A stretch of 64,000 bases of DNA from Deltaproteobacteria bacterium (GTDB lineage: Bacteria; Desulfobacterota; GWC2-55-46): contig JACRCL010000003.1 of NCBI GenBank assembly GCA_016219015.1, positions 36,067 to 100,066 on the forward strand, read 5' to 3'. A program made the position numbers and the translations under genes. Below are positions 25,011-34,354 of this stretch, piece after piece. Numbering within the stretch: position 1 is the first letter of the stretch; every line of letters begins with the position of its first letter. The notes below the pieces were generated by a model. The model was not told the DNA's origin and did no database searches. It was given only the letters and a program-made list of their open reading frames with translations.

Positions 25011-25325
25011 TTATGTGCCCTGGGCCGCGGGTCCTTCGCTCTTCAATGCCTGGCAGACCTGGGAACACCTTGTGCAATAGAATGTGTGGTTCAGATCGTA
25101 TTCCTTGTAAATAGCGCAGGTCTCGCAAACGCATTCCTTTTCCCAATGGATCTTCTTGCTCGTGCCTATGGGTGGGAAGCAGTAGCCTACCGGGGCGTCG
25201 CCCTTGACATACGTCGGACAGCCCGGACACTTGCAGTTTTTGGTGATATAGGCCTGTTTTTTCGTGAACTCATCGTCTGTCATCGCCTCAACGCCGAACT
25301 TGTCGATCCTGTCGTACTTGCCCAT
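25011..25325 (-). CDS. Small cysteine-rich protein, DUF2769 family
   Basis: 104 residues with ten cysteines (31, 33, 36, 49, 65, 67, 70, 84, 87, 91). The motif CKCPGCPTYVKGDAPVGYCF is typical of DUF2769, and CVCETCAIYKEYDL plus CTRCSQVCQ could ligate metal or Fe-S clusters. The function is unknown; relatives occur in anaerobes. The ATG has GGAGGT 6 bases upstream. It is probably a separate unit just downstream of the narK-like gene terminator. Confidence 0.78.
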   Translation of the reverse strand: MGKYDRIDKFGVEAMTDDEFTKKQAYITKNCKCPGCPTYVKGDAPVGYCFPPIGTSKKIHWEKECVCETCAIYKEYDLNHTFYCTRCSQVCQALKSEGPAAQGT

Positions 25326-25482
25326 TTGTTACCTCCATTTTTTTGGGTTGATTAACTGTAACTATTCAAAATAGCGGGTTTTTTTAAACCGATAGAAGGT
25401 TTCCTGAAACTATATCGGAAAAGGACAGGGGCGTCAAGCCGGGGCGGTTTTTTTTGCAGGATGGGTGGATGAGAGGGGCGGC

Positions 25483-25518
25483 AAAAAAAACAAGGGCGGG
25501 GGTTTCGGCCCCCGCCCT
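25483..25518 (-). terminator. Rho-independent terminator after the narK-like gene
   Basis: On the minus strand: AGGGCGGGGG / CCCCCGCCCT stem, then a T8 run, 33 bases after the transporter stop. Confidence 0.88.
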
Positions 25519-25550
25519 CTATTTAAGCAACCGGCTTTTTCAGTAACAGG

Positions 25551-26870
25551 TTAGCAGGGCCTTTCAGCACCCTTCCTGTTGTAGTACCACCAGTTAAGCA
25601 GAGTGCCGATGACGCAGAAGACTATCAGGCCCACGAAGAACGACTTGGGCGAACCGGTCTTCGCTATCGACACGCCGATGAGCGAGGCGAAGATGAACGG
25701 GCCGTAGGCCGCTATGGCGCCGGTAAAGCCGAGGACGCCGCCCGCCTGACGGGGCTCGAATATCATCGGTATCTGGCGGAACGTCGAGGCGTTGCCGATG
25801 CCCGAGAAGAAGAAGATCGCAAGCATCATCCAGACGAAGAAGCTGAACGACTCAAGCGACGTCGGCGCGAGCGCGGGCATGATGATTATCGAGAAGACGA
25901 TAACGCCAATGCCGCAGAGCGTCGTGATTATCGCGCCGCCGGTCTTGTCCGATACGAACCCGAATATGACGCGTGAGGCCGCGCCGATAAGAGGCCCGTA
26001 GAACGCGTACTTAAGCGGGTCGGGCGCGCCCGGGAAACCGCCGTAGAGCGATTTTATCATCATCGGGAACGACGCCGAAAGGCCGGAGAACGTACCGAAT
26101 GTCATGATGTAGAGGACGGTCATGAACCATGTGTGCTTGTTGCCGAATATGTCGAGCTGCTCTTTGAACGACGCCTTGATCGGCACGCTCTTCAGGAATA
26201 TGAACGACGCTATGCCGAAAATAACGAGAAGCGGGATGTACCAGAGGACGCTGTTCTGGAGCCAGATGTCCTTTACGATCTCGCCCTTGGTGAAGACCTG
26301 GGGGCCGCCGGCCACCGCGCCGAAGGCCGCGAAGCCTATTATCCAGGGGGTCACGAACTGGGTAAGGCTGACGCCGAAGTTGCCTATGCCGGCCTGTATG
26401 CCGAGCGCCGCGCCCTGGAGCCTCTTGGGGAAGAACATGCTCGTGGAGGGCATGAACGAGGAGAAATCCCCGCCGCCGAAGCCCGCCAAGAAGGCCAGTA
26501 TCATAAAGGTCGTCCATGTCGTGGTCGGGTCCATGACCGCCAAAGCAAAGCCGACGCAGGGGATGATCTTCAAGAAGTTGGCTACCCCTACGACCACCCG
26601 TGTCCCGAATATCGGGACCATGAAGGTATGTATGAGCCGGAAAGTGCCTCCGGCGAGCCCCGGCATCGAAGCGAGCCAGAAGAGCTCCATTGTGGTGAAC
26701 TTATAGCCTATCTGGGGGAGACGGACGACGAAGGCGCTGACGACGAACCATGTGGAGAATGACAGGATAAGGCTTACCGTGGTGACGATAAGGGTTGTCC
26801 AGGCTACTGTGCTGCCTGTTTCTTTCCAGAACTGTGGGTCTTCAGGTTCCCACCTACTTAACCACGCCAT
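25551..26870 (-). CDS. Nitrate/nitrite transporter, NarK family (MFS), copy 2
   Basis: 439 residues, 12 membrane segments. Family motifs include the nitrate signatures GFGGGDFSSFMPSTSMFFPK in helix 5 and GALGGGF-like GGVLGFTGAIAAYGPF near helix 11; conserved arginines lie in TFRLIHTF and FRQIP. It probably exchanges nitrate and nitrite, or imports nitrate with protons. It follows narI on the same strand but beyond a terminator, and has its own promoter. A second NarK of a different subtype is encoded at 35907. Confidence 0.92.
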   Translation of the reverse strand: MAWLSRWEPEDPQFWKETGSTVAWTTLIVTTVSLILSFSTWFVVSAFVVRLPQIGYKFTTMELFWLASMPGLAGGTFRLIHTFMVPIFGTRVVVGVANFLKIIPCVGFALAVMDPTTTWTTFMILAFLAGFGGGDFSSFMPSTSMFFPKRLQGAALGIQAGIGNFGVSLTQFVTPWIIGFAAFGAVAGGPQVFTKGEIVKDIWLQNSVLWYIPLLVIFGIASFIFLKSVPIKASFKEQLDIFGNKHTWFMTVLYIMTFGTFSGLSASFPMMIKSLYGGFPGAPDPLKYAFYGPLIGAASRVIFGFVSDKTGGAIITTLCGIGVIVFSIIIMPALAPTSLESFSFFVWMMLAIFFFSGIGNASTFRQIPMIFEPRQAGGVLGFTGAIAAYGPFIFASLIGVSIAKTGSPKSFFVGLIVFCVIGTLLNWWYYNRKGAERPC

Positions 26871-26961
26871 GGGCTAATGCTCCTTTCGAATCAATTTTCA
26901 CTGCAAAAAGAACCGCGTGTATCCGGGAAAAAAGCAAGCACTGTATGAGAGCCTGAGCCTG

Positions 26962-26991
26962 ATATTAGTAATAGGTATTAAGGCAAGTCAA
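26962..26991 (-). promoter_or_regulatory. Sigma70-type promoter of the narK-like gene
   Basis: On the minus strand: TTGACT (26991-26986), an 18-base spacer, TAATAT (26967-26962), about 90 bases upstream of the ATG. Confidence 0.5.
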
Positions 26992-26997
26992 AAGCTT

Positions 26998-27030
26998 AAA
27001 AAAAGGGGTGGGCTTTTTCAAGCCCACCCC
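26998..27030 (-). terminator. Terminator (or attenuator) after narI
   Basis: On the minus strand: GGGGTGGGCTT / AAGCCCACCCC with a 4-base loop, then a T7 run, 8 bases after the narI stop. It separates narGHJI from the narK-like gene. Confidence 0.85.
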
Positions 27031-27037
27031 CGAAGGG

Positions 27038-27736
27038 CTACTTGTACTGCACTATGTTCGGCGTAGGGCCGCCCTTCCGGTACCACCTTACGACCTGATA
27101 GGGGCGTATGAGGTACTTGTAAGGGTTGATGACCACGAAGTGCGCAAGCCTCGAGAACGGGATGAGGCCGATGAATATCATGGCGTTGAATATGTGTGTC
27201 TTGGTGATAAGCGGCAGGTTCGACACATAGTCGACATTGGGGCTGAGCTTGAATATCGACCAGATCCAGGGCACAGCGGCTCCGGCGTACCAGTTCGATC
27301 CCCACCTGTAGAGGATCGCGTTGCCGAGGCCGGTTACGACCTGGATGAGGAGCACGATCAGCACGAGGACGTCCCACGATGTCGTGAGCGCCTTCACCCT
27401 TGTGTTCGTAAGCCTCCTGTAAATGAGGGCGAGGAGGCCGAAGAACGCGAGGAAGCCGGCTGAGAGCGCGGTAAGCTCGAGTATGTAGAGCCTTACCGGC
27501 ACGCCGTTCCACGCAAGGATCGCGCTCGGGAAGAATATCCCGAATATGTGGCCGAGGAGTATTGTGATTATCCCGTAGTGCCAGGGGAACGACCCGAAGA
27601 ACAGGGTCTTGTTCTCGAGGAACTGGGAGGACTGCGACGACCATGTGTACTTGTTGCTTCTGAATCTCCATATGGCGCCGATTATGGCTGTCATAAGCAG
27701 CACATAAGGCATTCCGCCGAACAGAAATTGGTTCAT
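27038..27736 (-). CDS. narI: Respiratory nitrate reductase gamma subunit (cytochrome b)
   Basis: 232 residues, five membrane helices. The four heme b ligands fit E. coli NarI: His53 (FPWHYG), His63 (LLGHIFG), His181 (TKTHIF) and His199 (RLAHFV). NarI takes electrons from quinol and passes them to NarH in the cytoplasmic membrane. It directly follows narJ with no gap and is last in the operon before the terminator. Confidence 0.96.
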   Translation of the reverse strand: MNQFLFGGMPYVLLMTAIIGAIWRFRSNKYTWSSQSSQFLENKTLFFGSFPWHYGIITILLGHIFGIFFPSAILAWNGVPVRLYILELTALSAGFLAFFGLLALIYRRLTNTRVKALTTSWDVLVLIVLLIQVVTGLGNAILYRWGSNWYAGAAVPWIWSIFKLSPNVDYVSNLPLITKTHIFNAMIFIGLIPFSRLAHFVVINPYKYLIRPYQVVRWYRKGGPTPNIVQYK

Positions 27737-28291
27737 TTATTTGGCCTCCTTAACATCTTTGTCTAAGACTCTATAGATGGCACTTATTAGGTGGCTATAG
27801 ATGTTCTTTTTATTTTTTTCGAAGTTCTTTACCAGCTTCTCCATCGCGAGTATCACAAAGCTCTCCCTGAAGTCCTTCTTCAAAGCCTCGTCCTGAAGAA
27901 AGCTCATGAAGTGAAGCAGGACCGGCAAATGGTCCGGAAGCTCTCCCTTGCCGAACTGCTCGGAAGGGAAACCCGACTCCTTGAACATCGACTTTATGGT
28001 CGCCAGCTTGTTCGAGCGCTTAAAGCCTTCAAAGAGGTGGTAACCCATGTCCAGGGTGAAATCGCTCGACAGCTCGAAGGTGTAAGAGAAGACCCCCTGA
28101 AGGTCGTCAAGTGGCATCTCCACAAGGTCCCTCTGGAACTTCTTGAGCTCTTCCACCGCCTCAGGCGGATACTCCGGATGGGAGGAGAGCGCTTTCACGC
28201 TCTCCTCCACCCTTATCTTCATATCCTCCCGCGGATACTCCAGCAGTCCCGCGAAGTGCGAATATAAGCTCTTTTCCATAACCGTTCCCAT
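27737..28291 (-). CDS. narJ: Nitrate reductase assembly chaperone (delta subunit)
   Basis: 184 residues, all helical. It has LLEYPREDMKIRVEESVKAL, the central PLDDLQGVFSYTFELSSDF and DLPDHLPVLLHFM-like GELPDHLPVLLHFMSFL, typical of NarJ/TorD. It guides cofactor insertion in NarG and docking to NarI and is not part of the final enzyme. It is placed in the usual H-J-I order. Confidence 0.95.
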   Translation of the reverse strand: MGTVMEKSLYSHFAGLLEYPREDMKIRVEESVKALSSHPEYPPEAVEELKKFQRDLVEMPLDDLQGVFSYTFELSSDFTLDMGYHLFEGFKRSNKLATIKSMFKESGFPSEQFGKGELPDHLPVLLHFMSFLQDEALKKDFRESFVILAMEKLVKNFEKNKKNIYSHLISAIYRVLDKDVKEAK

Positions 28292-28297
28292 CCCTGA

Positions 28298-29818
28298 TTA
28301 CCAGGTCCTTCCGAGGAACTCCTTCTTCTTCGGACCGAAGCCGACGGAACCCCTCTTCTCGAACATGGTCCTCGGGTCGACGCTCGTCATCGCCTCGCGG
28401 TGCGTCTCGGGTATCACGAACCTCTCCTGTACCGTCGAGAGGGCCGTAAGCCTGAAGATGTCCTCCGCGTCCTGCGCGGTGAGGCCGACCTGCGAAAGGA
28501 CGGACTTCACTACGCTCTCGCCCACGTCGCCGAACCTCTGCTGGCGCCTGTACATCCTGACGGCGAGCTGCTTCTTGAGGGACTCAAGAACGACCTGCTC
28601 GTTGCCGGCGCTCAAGAGGTTGGCAAGGAACCTGATCGGGACCCTCATCTTATCGATGGCGTTGAAGAACTCCATCGACTCGGGGTCGAACACGCCGCCG
28701 CTATCCGACTTCGCCTGATGGAGGATCGGGGAAAGAGGCGGTACGTAGAAGTTCATCGGCACCGTCCTGAACTCAGGATGGTTCGGCATCGAGATCCTCC
28801 ACTTCTTGAAGAGGTTGTAAGCGGGGGACTGCTGGGCGGCGATCAACCAGTTCTCGTCTATCCCGGCCTTCCTCGCTTCCGCTATGACCCTCGGGTCGTT
28901 GGGGTCGAGGATTATGTCCCTCATGGCCTCAACGAGCCTCTCGTCCGGCGTCTTGGCGGTGTCCTCTATCCTGTCTGCGTCGTACAGGAGCACGCCGACG
29001 AACCTGATCCTTCCCGTGCAGGAATGGGCGCAGGCGTTGGGCTGCCCCGTCTCAGTCCTCGGGTAGCAGAATATGCACTTCTCGCTCTTGCCGTTAGCCC
29101 AGTTGTAATAGGGCTTCTTGTAAGGGCAGGCGCTCACGCAGAACCTCCAGGCGCGGCATGTGTCCTGGTCGATAAGGACTATGCCGTCCTCGCCCCTCTT
29201 GTAGATGGCGCCTGAGGGGCAGGAAGCGACGCACGCCGGGTTGAGGCAGTGGTTGCATATCCTCGGGAGGTAGAAGAAGAAGAGCTTGTGGAACTTCGTG
29301 AGCATCTCCTTCTGCGACTCCGACAACCCCTTCAGGTTCGGGTCGTTCATGGCGTAAAGGGGGCTGCCGCCCATGTCATCGTCCCAGTTCGGGCCGAGGA
29401 CGACCTTTTCCATGAACTCGCCGGTGATGAGCGACCTGGGCCTGGCGACCGGCTGGTCGTCGCCGGCCGGCGCGTTGAAGAGGTTCTGATAGTCGAACGT
29501 GAACGGTTCGTAGTAATCATCGACCGTCGGGAGGTTCGGCTGGAAGAATATGTTCGCAAGGGTCCTGATCTTGCCGGGCCCCTTGAGAAGCTTCAGCCTC
29601 AGGCTGCCGCCGGAGACTTCCCAGCCGCCCCTGTACCTCTCCTGGTCTTCCCATGTCAGCGGATAGCCAGCGCCGGGCTTTGTCTCGACGTTGTTCCACC
29701 ACATGTACTCGGCGCCTCTCCTCGTGGTCCATATGTTCTTGCAGGCCACGCTGCAGAGATGGCAGCCTATGCACTTGTCCATGTGAAAGTTCATTGAAAG
29801 CTGAGCTCTTATGTCCAT
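28298..29818 (-). CDS. narH: Respiratory nitrate reductase beta subunit (Fe-S)
   Basis: 506 residues from the ATG at 29818, which overlaps the narG stop (TAATG) and has AGGAGG 10 bases upstream; a GTG at 29824 is less likely. Four cluster motifs are present: CIGCHLCSVACK, CNHCLNPACVASCP, CRAWRFCVSACP, where the Trp replaces a Cys for the 3Fe-4S centre as in NarH, and CIFC...CAHSC. It links NarI hemes to NarG. Confidence 0.97.
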   Translation of the reverse strand: MDIRAQLSMNFHMDKCIGCHLCSVACKNIWTTRRGAEYMWWNNVETKPGAGYPLTWEDQERYRGGWEVSGGSLRLKLLKGPGKIRTLANIFFQPNLPTVDDYYEPFTFDYQNLFNAPAGDDQPVARPRSLITGEFMEKVVLGPNWDDDMGGSPLYAMNDPNLKGLSESQKEMLTKFHKLFFFYLPRICNHCLNPACVASCPSGAIYKRGEDGIVLIDQDTCRAWRFCVSACPYKKPYYNWANGKSEKCIFCYPRTETGQPNACAHSCTGRIRFVGVLLYDADRIEDTAKTPDERLVEAMRDIILDPNDPRVIAEARKAGIDENWLIAAQQSPAYNLFKKWRISMPNHPEFRTVPMNFYVPPLSPILHQAKSDSGGVFDPESMEFFNAIDKMRVPIRFLANLLSAGNEQVVLESLKKQLAVRMYRRQQRFGDVGESVVKSVLSQVGLTAQDAEDIFRLTALSTVQERFVIPETHREAMTSVDPRTMFEKRGSVGFGPKKKEFLGRTW

Positions 29819-32800
29819 TACCACTTCACCTCCTGGTTTCTCATTTTTCTAACCAGCACGGTTGTGTCCCTGATGATGGGGATCGGGCCCCAGGCGTTGA
29901 AGCCGTAGGAGAACTGCCCGTAGCCGCCGGTCATGAGTGTCGGTTTGAGGCGCTGCCTGGTCAAACTGTTGTGGAAGCCGCCCCTTATCTTGTTCCTCTG
30001 CTCGGTCTTCGGGATGTTGACCGTCCTTTCCTGTGAGTGGTAGGCGAAGGCGGTGCCCGACGGGATCCTCGCGCTTACTACGGCGCGGCATACGAATACG
30101 CCGTTGTCGTTGTAAGCCTCAACCCAGTCGTTGTCCCTGATACCGACGCTCTCGGCGTCCCTGTCGTTGACCCAGATCGAGTTGCCGCCTCTCGACAGTG
30201 TGAGCATCCTCAGGTTGTCGTAGTGGGTCGAGTGAATCTGCCACTTGCCGTGAGGAGTGATGTAGTTGAGGTGAAGCGCGTCGGTCTTGTCTGATTTCTG
30301 GACCTCGTTCATCTTCGCGGGGTTCAGCCTGTACTTGCTTGTTGACAGGCCTTCGCCGAACGCGAGGAATATCGGGTGGTCCAGGTAGAAGTGCTGACGT
30401 CCCGTGAGCGTCCTCCAGGGCACCCTGTGTTCCGTCTGGATCGTCCACGTGCCGTAAGCCCTGCCCCTCCTGTTGTCGCCTGTCCAGAGGGGTGAGGTTA
30501 TCCATCTCCTCGGCTGGGCGACGATGTCGTCGTAGGTCATCTCGACGTTCCTGTTGGGGCCGGCAAGCTCGTCGGCGAGGCCGTGAGCGTGCTCTACAAG
30601 GTACTCGACCTCGTTGCCGTATATCTCCTTAACGGACTTCCTGGCGTCCTGGTAGGTCTCGCCGTGGAGGCCCGTGTGGTGCTCCTCCTCCAGCCACTGC
30701 CTGTAGCAGACCTCGCCGTTCGACGCGCCGGAGTGCGAAAGGACGAAGTTGGCCGCGTCCTTGGCGGTGTTCATGGCTATGAACTTCTGGCCGTTGAACT
30801 CGATCGTGGAGGTGTGCTCCTTGTTCATGTAGGCCTCGTACAGCGGTTTGCCGTCGAGCATGATGCCGTGGAAGCCGTACTTGGTCTTCTGCAGCGGCCC
30901 TACGGCCAGGTACTGCTTGTCGAGCATGGTGTAGTCCCTCTCGATAACCGAGAAGCTCGGCATCGTCTTGCCCGGGATCGCCTCGCACTGCCCCTTCTTC
31001 CAGTCCTGCACGCCGTTAAGCGCGGGCTGGGTTATCTCGCCGGGGGTGTCGTGCTGAAGCGGGCAGGCCACGATGTCCTTTATCGGTTTCGGGAAGTGCT
31101 TCTTCGCGAGTTCCGCGAACTTCTGGGACATGAACTTGAACGCGTCCCAGTCGCTCTTCGCCTCCCAGTTCGGCGGCACGGCCGCGCCCATCGGGTGTAC
31201 GAAGGAGTGGAGCTCCGTGGTGTTGATGTCTTCCTTCTCGTACCAGTGGGCTGTCGGGAGCACGATGTCGCAGTACGTAGGAGTCGTGTTCATACGCATG
31301 TTGAGGTCGACGAGGAGGTCGAGTTTCCCGAGCGGGGATTCCCTGTACTTCATCTCCTTCAGGTAAGGCTTGGCGACCTCTTCGGCTATCGTGTTGTTGT
31401 GGGTGCCGAGCACGTATTTGAAGAAGTACTCCTGGCCCCTCGCGCTTGAACCGAGCGCGTTGCCCCTCCATATGAACCATACCCTCGGCCAGTTCATCGG
31501 ATCGTCCGGGTCCTGTATGGCGAACTCGATCGAACCGCTCTTGAGCTGCTTTACCAGGTAGTCTATTATCTCGGCGTCGGTCTTGGCGCCGGCCCTCTGG
31601 GCGTCCTCGACTATCTGGAGGTTGCTCTTGTTGAACTGGGGGTAATAGGGGAGCCACCCCATCCTTACGGCCCTTACGTTGTAGTCCGCCGTGTGGGAAT
31701 ACTCAAGGGCGTTCTTGTCAGGGACGTTGCAGTAGTCCGTTATAGCCGAGTCGAACTTGAACATCTGTGTGTTGATGTACCAGAAGCTCGGGTTGTTCAT
31801 GAGTCTCGGTGGCCTGTACCAGTCGAGCGAGTGCGCTATCTGGCCCCATGAGTCGAACATCGCGAGCTTTTCCTGGCCGACGTAGTGCTGCAAGCCGCCG
31901 CCGTTCCTGCCCACGCATCCGCAGAGCATGAGGGCGTCCATCATCGTCCTGTACATAAGGTCGGAGTGGTACCAGTGGTTGTAGCTGGCGCCGACTATGC
32001 ACATGCTGCGGCCCTTCGTCACTTCCGCGTTGTTCGCGAACTCTCTGGCCACCTGGATTACGGTGTCGCGGCCGATGCCCGTGTACTTTTCCTGCCACGC
32101 GGGGCTAAAGCCCCTGTCGTCGTCGTAGTTCCGGCAGTAGTCGCCGCTTAAGCCCTTCCTGGCGACGCCGCAATGGGCGATCTTCAGGTCGAATACGGTC
32201 GTTACCGGGACCCTGCCTTCTTTCGTCTCGACGTACTTGACGGGGACCTGCCTCTTGTACCTCTCGGGCTTGTCGACCTCGTAGAAGTTGACCTCGATGG
32301 CGTCGTCCTTTACATCAAGGAGGCTGAGCGCGGGGGTTATGTCCTGCCCGGTCTTGCCGTCCTTGAGGAGCGTGTTCCACTTGCCGTGGTCCTTGTGGGC
32401 GAACCTGTAGCCGACGCCGCCGTTTACTACGCGGGCCTTGCCGGTCTTGGTGTCCCACATCGCGAACTTCCACTCGGCGTTCTCCTCGTCGGAATAGTCC
32501 GCGAGGTCGCACGCCTTCAAGAGCCTGCCCTGCTCGTAGCCGTCCTTGCCCTTCGTGAGCTTCACGAGGTGCGAGATGTCGGTGAAGGCGTGCAGGTAGT
32601 TCTCGAAGTAGGCGACCTTCTTGTCGACGAAGAACTCCTTGAAGATGACGTGGTTCACGGCCATCCAGAAGGAAGCGTCGGAGCCCGGCTTCACGGGGAC
32701 CCAGAGGTCCGCGTACTTCGATACCTGCGAATAGTCCGGCGAGCATACTACGAGCTTCGTGCCGTTGTGCCTCATCTCGGATACGAAGTGGCAGTCGGCG

Positions 32801-33540
32801 GTCCTTGTCATGTTCGGGTTCGCGCCGGCCATTACGACGTAGCCTGAGTTGTACCAGTCCGCGCTCTCGCAGGAGTCGGTCTGCTCGCCCCATACCTCGG
32901 GCTCGGCAGGCGGAAGGTCGGTGTAGTAGTCGTAGAAGCTAAGATGCACGCCGCCTATGAGCTGGTTGTAGCGCGCGCCTGAGGCGTAGCTTATCTGCGA
33001 CATCGCGGGGATCGGAGAGAAAGCGATGTTCCTGTCCGGCCCGTACTTCTTTATGGTGTGTATCTGCGCGGCGGTGATGATCTCCGCTGCGGTATCCCAG
33101 TCGAACCTGCGGAAACCGCCCTTGCCCCTCGACCACTTTATCTTCTTGTGGAGCTCGGCGTTGTCGACGATCGACCTCCATGCGTCCACCGGGTCGGCGT
33201 GCTTGGACTTCGCTTCCTTCCAGGCGTCAAGGAGTATGCCGCGGCAGTAGGGGTACTTGATCCTGACGGGGCTGTAGACGTACCATGAAGCGGAAACGCC
33301 CCTCTGGCATCCCCTCGGCTCGTAAGGAGGCAGGTCCTGGTCGAGCTTCGGATAGTCAACGGCCTGAAGCTCCCATGTGATGATGCCGTCCTTTACGTAG
33401 ACCATCCATGAGCAGCCGCCCGTGCAGTTGTTGCCGTGCGTGCTCCTTACGGTCTTGTCGTACTGCCAGCGGTTCCTGTAAAATTCTTCCCAACCCCTTT
33501 TCCCGGGGTTAAATTCATCTTGTATCCAAGAAGTAGCCAT
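29818..33540 (-). CDS. narG: Respiratory nitrate reductase alpha (catalytic, Mo-bisMGD) subunit
   Basis: 1240 residues. N-terminal FS0 ligands are His35, Cys39, Cys43 and Cys78 (THGNNCTGGCSW), as in NarG, with one His. The segment ESADWYNSGYV matches the region carrying the molybdenum-ligating Asp of E. coli NarG. It reduces nitrate to nitrite. No Tat signal is seen, so the active site faces the cytoplasm, consistent with two NarK transporters. The preceding cytochrome c gene ends directly at the narG start. Long sections such as WPRVWFIWRGNALGSSARG and HPIFLAFGEGLSTS fit the family. Confidence 0.98.
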   Translation of the reverse strand: MATSWIQDEFNPGKRGWEEFYRNRWQYDKTVRSTHGNNCTGGCSWMVYVKDGIITWELQAVDYPKLDQDLPPYEPRGCQRGVSASWYVYSPVRIKYPYCRGILLDAWKEAKSKHADPVDAWRSIVDNAELHKKIKWSRGKGGFRRFDWDTAAEIITAAQIHTIKKYGPDRNIAFSPIPAMSQISYASGARYNQLIGGVHLSFYDYYTDLPPAEPEVWGEQTDSCESADWYNSGYVVMAGANPNMTRTADCHFVSEMRHNGTKLVVCSPDYSQVSKYADLWVPVKPGSDASFWMAVNHVIFKEFFVDKKVAYFENYLHAFTDISHLVKLTKGKDGYEQGRLLKACDLADYSDEENAEWKFAMWDTKTGKARVVNGGVGYRFAHKDHGKWNTLLKDGKTGQDITPALSLLDVKDDAIEVNFYEVDKPERYKRQVPVKYVETKEGRVPVTTVFDLKIAHCGVARKGLSGDYCRNYDDDRGFSPAWQEKYTGIGRDTVIQVAREFANNAEVTKGRSMCIVGASYNHWYHSDLMYRTMMDALMLCGCVGRNGGGLQHYVGQEKLAMFDSWGQIAHSLDWYRPPRLMNNPSFWYINTQMFKFDSAITDYCNVPDKNALEYSHTADYNVRAVRMGWLPYYPQFNKSNLQIVEDAQRAGAKTDAEIIDYLVKQLKSGSIEFAIQDPDDPMNWPRVWFIWRGNALGSSARGQEYFFKYVLGTHNNTIAEEVAKPYLKEMKYRESPLGKLDLLVDLNMRMNTTPTYCDIVLPTAHWYEKEDINTTELHSFVHPMGAAVPPNWEAKSDWDAFKFMSQKFAELAKKHFPKPIKDIVACPLQHDTPGEITQPALNGVQDWKKGQCEAIPGKTMPSFSVIERDYTMLDKQYLAVGPLQKTKYGFHGIMLDGKPLYEAYMNKEHTSTIEFNGQKFIAMNTAKDAANFVLSHSGASNGEVCYRQWLEEEHHTGLHGETYQDARKSVKEIYGNEVEYLVEHAHGLADELAGPNRNVEMTYDDIVAQPRRWITSPLWTGDNRRGRAYGTWTIQTEHRVPWRTLTGRQHFYLDHPIFLAFGEGLSTSKYRLNPAKMNEVQKSDKTDALHLNYITPHGKWQIHSTHYDNLRMLTLSRGGNSIWVNDRDAESVGIRDNDWVEAYNDNGVFVCRAVVSARIPSGTAFAYHSQERTVNIPKTEQRNKIRGGFHNSLTRQRLKPTLMTGGYGQFSYGFNAWGPIPIIRDTTVLVRKMRNQEVKW

Positions 33541-34188
33541 TTACCGTCCTCCCTTTCCGCCGTAGTTTCTCCATAAGGCGTCGTGCGCGGTGCCTTTGTT
33601 CCTGTTCCTGTATCTACCGCTCCAAATGATATTAAAGACTATCAGTATGCCGACAAAACCACCGAGGCCGATTATGGCGAAGGTGCCCGTTGAGGAAGCG
33701 GCGACCTCGCCCTTGGCCTGCTCCGCGAAGAAGGCCCTCAGGTTATCGACCTCTTCATCGGTGACATTCCTGTTGGAGAACACAGGCCCCATTACCGGGG
33801 TTGACGGGTTGTTGATCCACACCGAATTGATAAGGGGGTTCTTCGACTCGTCGGCGTAAACCTTTGTCAGGTTAGGCCCGAGTATACCGCCTCCCAGCTC
33901 GCCTACGCCCGCGCTGTGGCATGAAATGCACGGTGGCCCGCCGTTTGAGAACCTCTTTGCGCCCATGAAGTACATCTTGCCGACAGCGGCGCTGCCCTTT
34001 TCAGCCGGTGCCGCCTCTGCAACCGGTGCCGCCGCGCCAGCTGCTGGCGCCGCCTGCACGGCCGGTGCCGGAGCCGCCGCCTGGTCCGCGGCGAAAGCTA
34101 CCGCCGGGGCAAGCCCCGAGACCAGAAGCAAGCCCAGACCGAGTTGCAATCCCTTCCCGAAGAATCTTTTACAACTCTTTAAATCCAT
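33541..34188 (-). CDS. Membrane-anchored mono-heme cytochrome c of the nar operon
   Basis: 215 residues: signal peptide (1-34), an Ala/Pro-rich linker (35-65), a cytochrome c domain with CISCH at 87-91 and the likely axial Met133 (TPVMGPVF), a C-terminal membrane helix (about 168-189) and a basic cytoplasmic tail. It ends at the base before the narG start, so it is the first structural gene of the operon. Cytochromes in this place (like narC in some lineages) feed or drain the nitrate reductase on the periplasmic side; the exact partner is inference. AGGAGG lies 9 bases before the ATG. Confidence 0.88.
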   Translation of the reverse strand: MDLKSCKRFFGKGLQLGLGLLLVSGLAPAVAFAADQAAAPAPAVQAAPAAGAAAPVAEAAPAEKGSAAVGKMYFMGAKRFSNGGPPCISCHSAGVGELGGGILGPNLTKVYADESKNPLINSVWINNPSTPVMGPVFSNRNVTDEEVDNLRAFFAEQAKGEVAASSTGTFAIIGLGGFVGILIVFNIIWSGRYRNRNKGTAHDALWRNYGGKGGR

Positions 34189-34354
34189 ACCCTACACCTC
34201 CTTTTACCTGCTGCTTAGCTTTTTTTTATTTATACCTATGACTACCATAGATAGCCTTGTTGCCTGCCTTATCGTGGGTGGCCCGCTTGAAAGCACAATC
34301 GCTCTCCTGTATATGGAGGCGTGTCAGGGTGCTTTATGGCGTGCCGTGGATTGA

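Noticed and set aside
30583..31449. 288-residue frame antisense to narG
   Set aside because: Shadow frame; narG is intact on the other strand.
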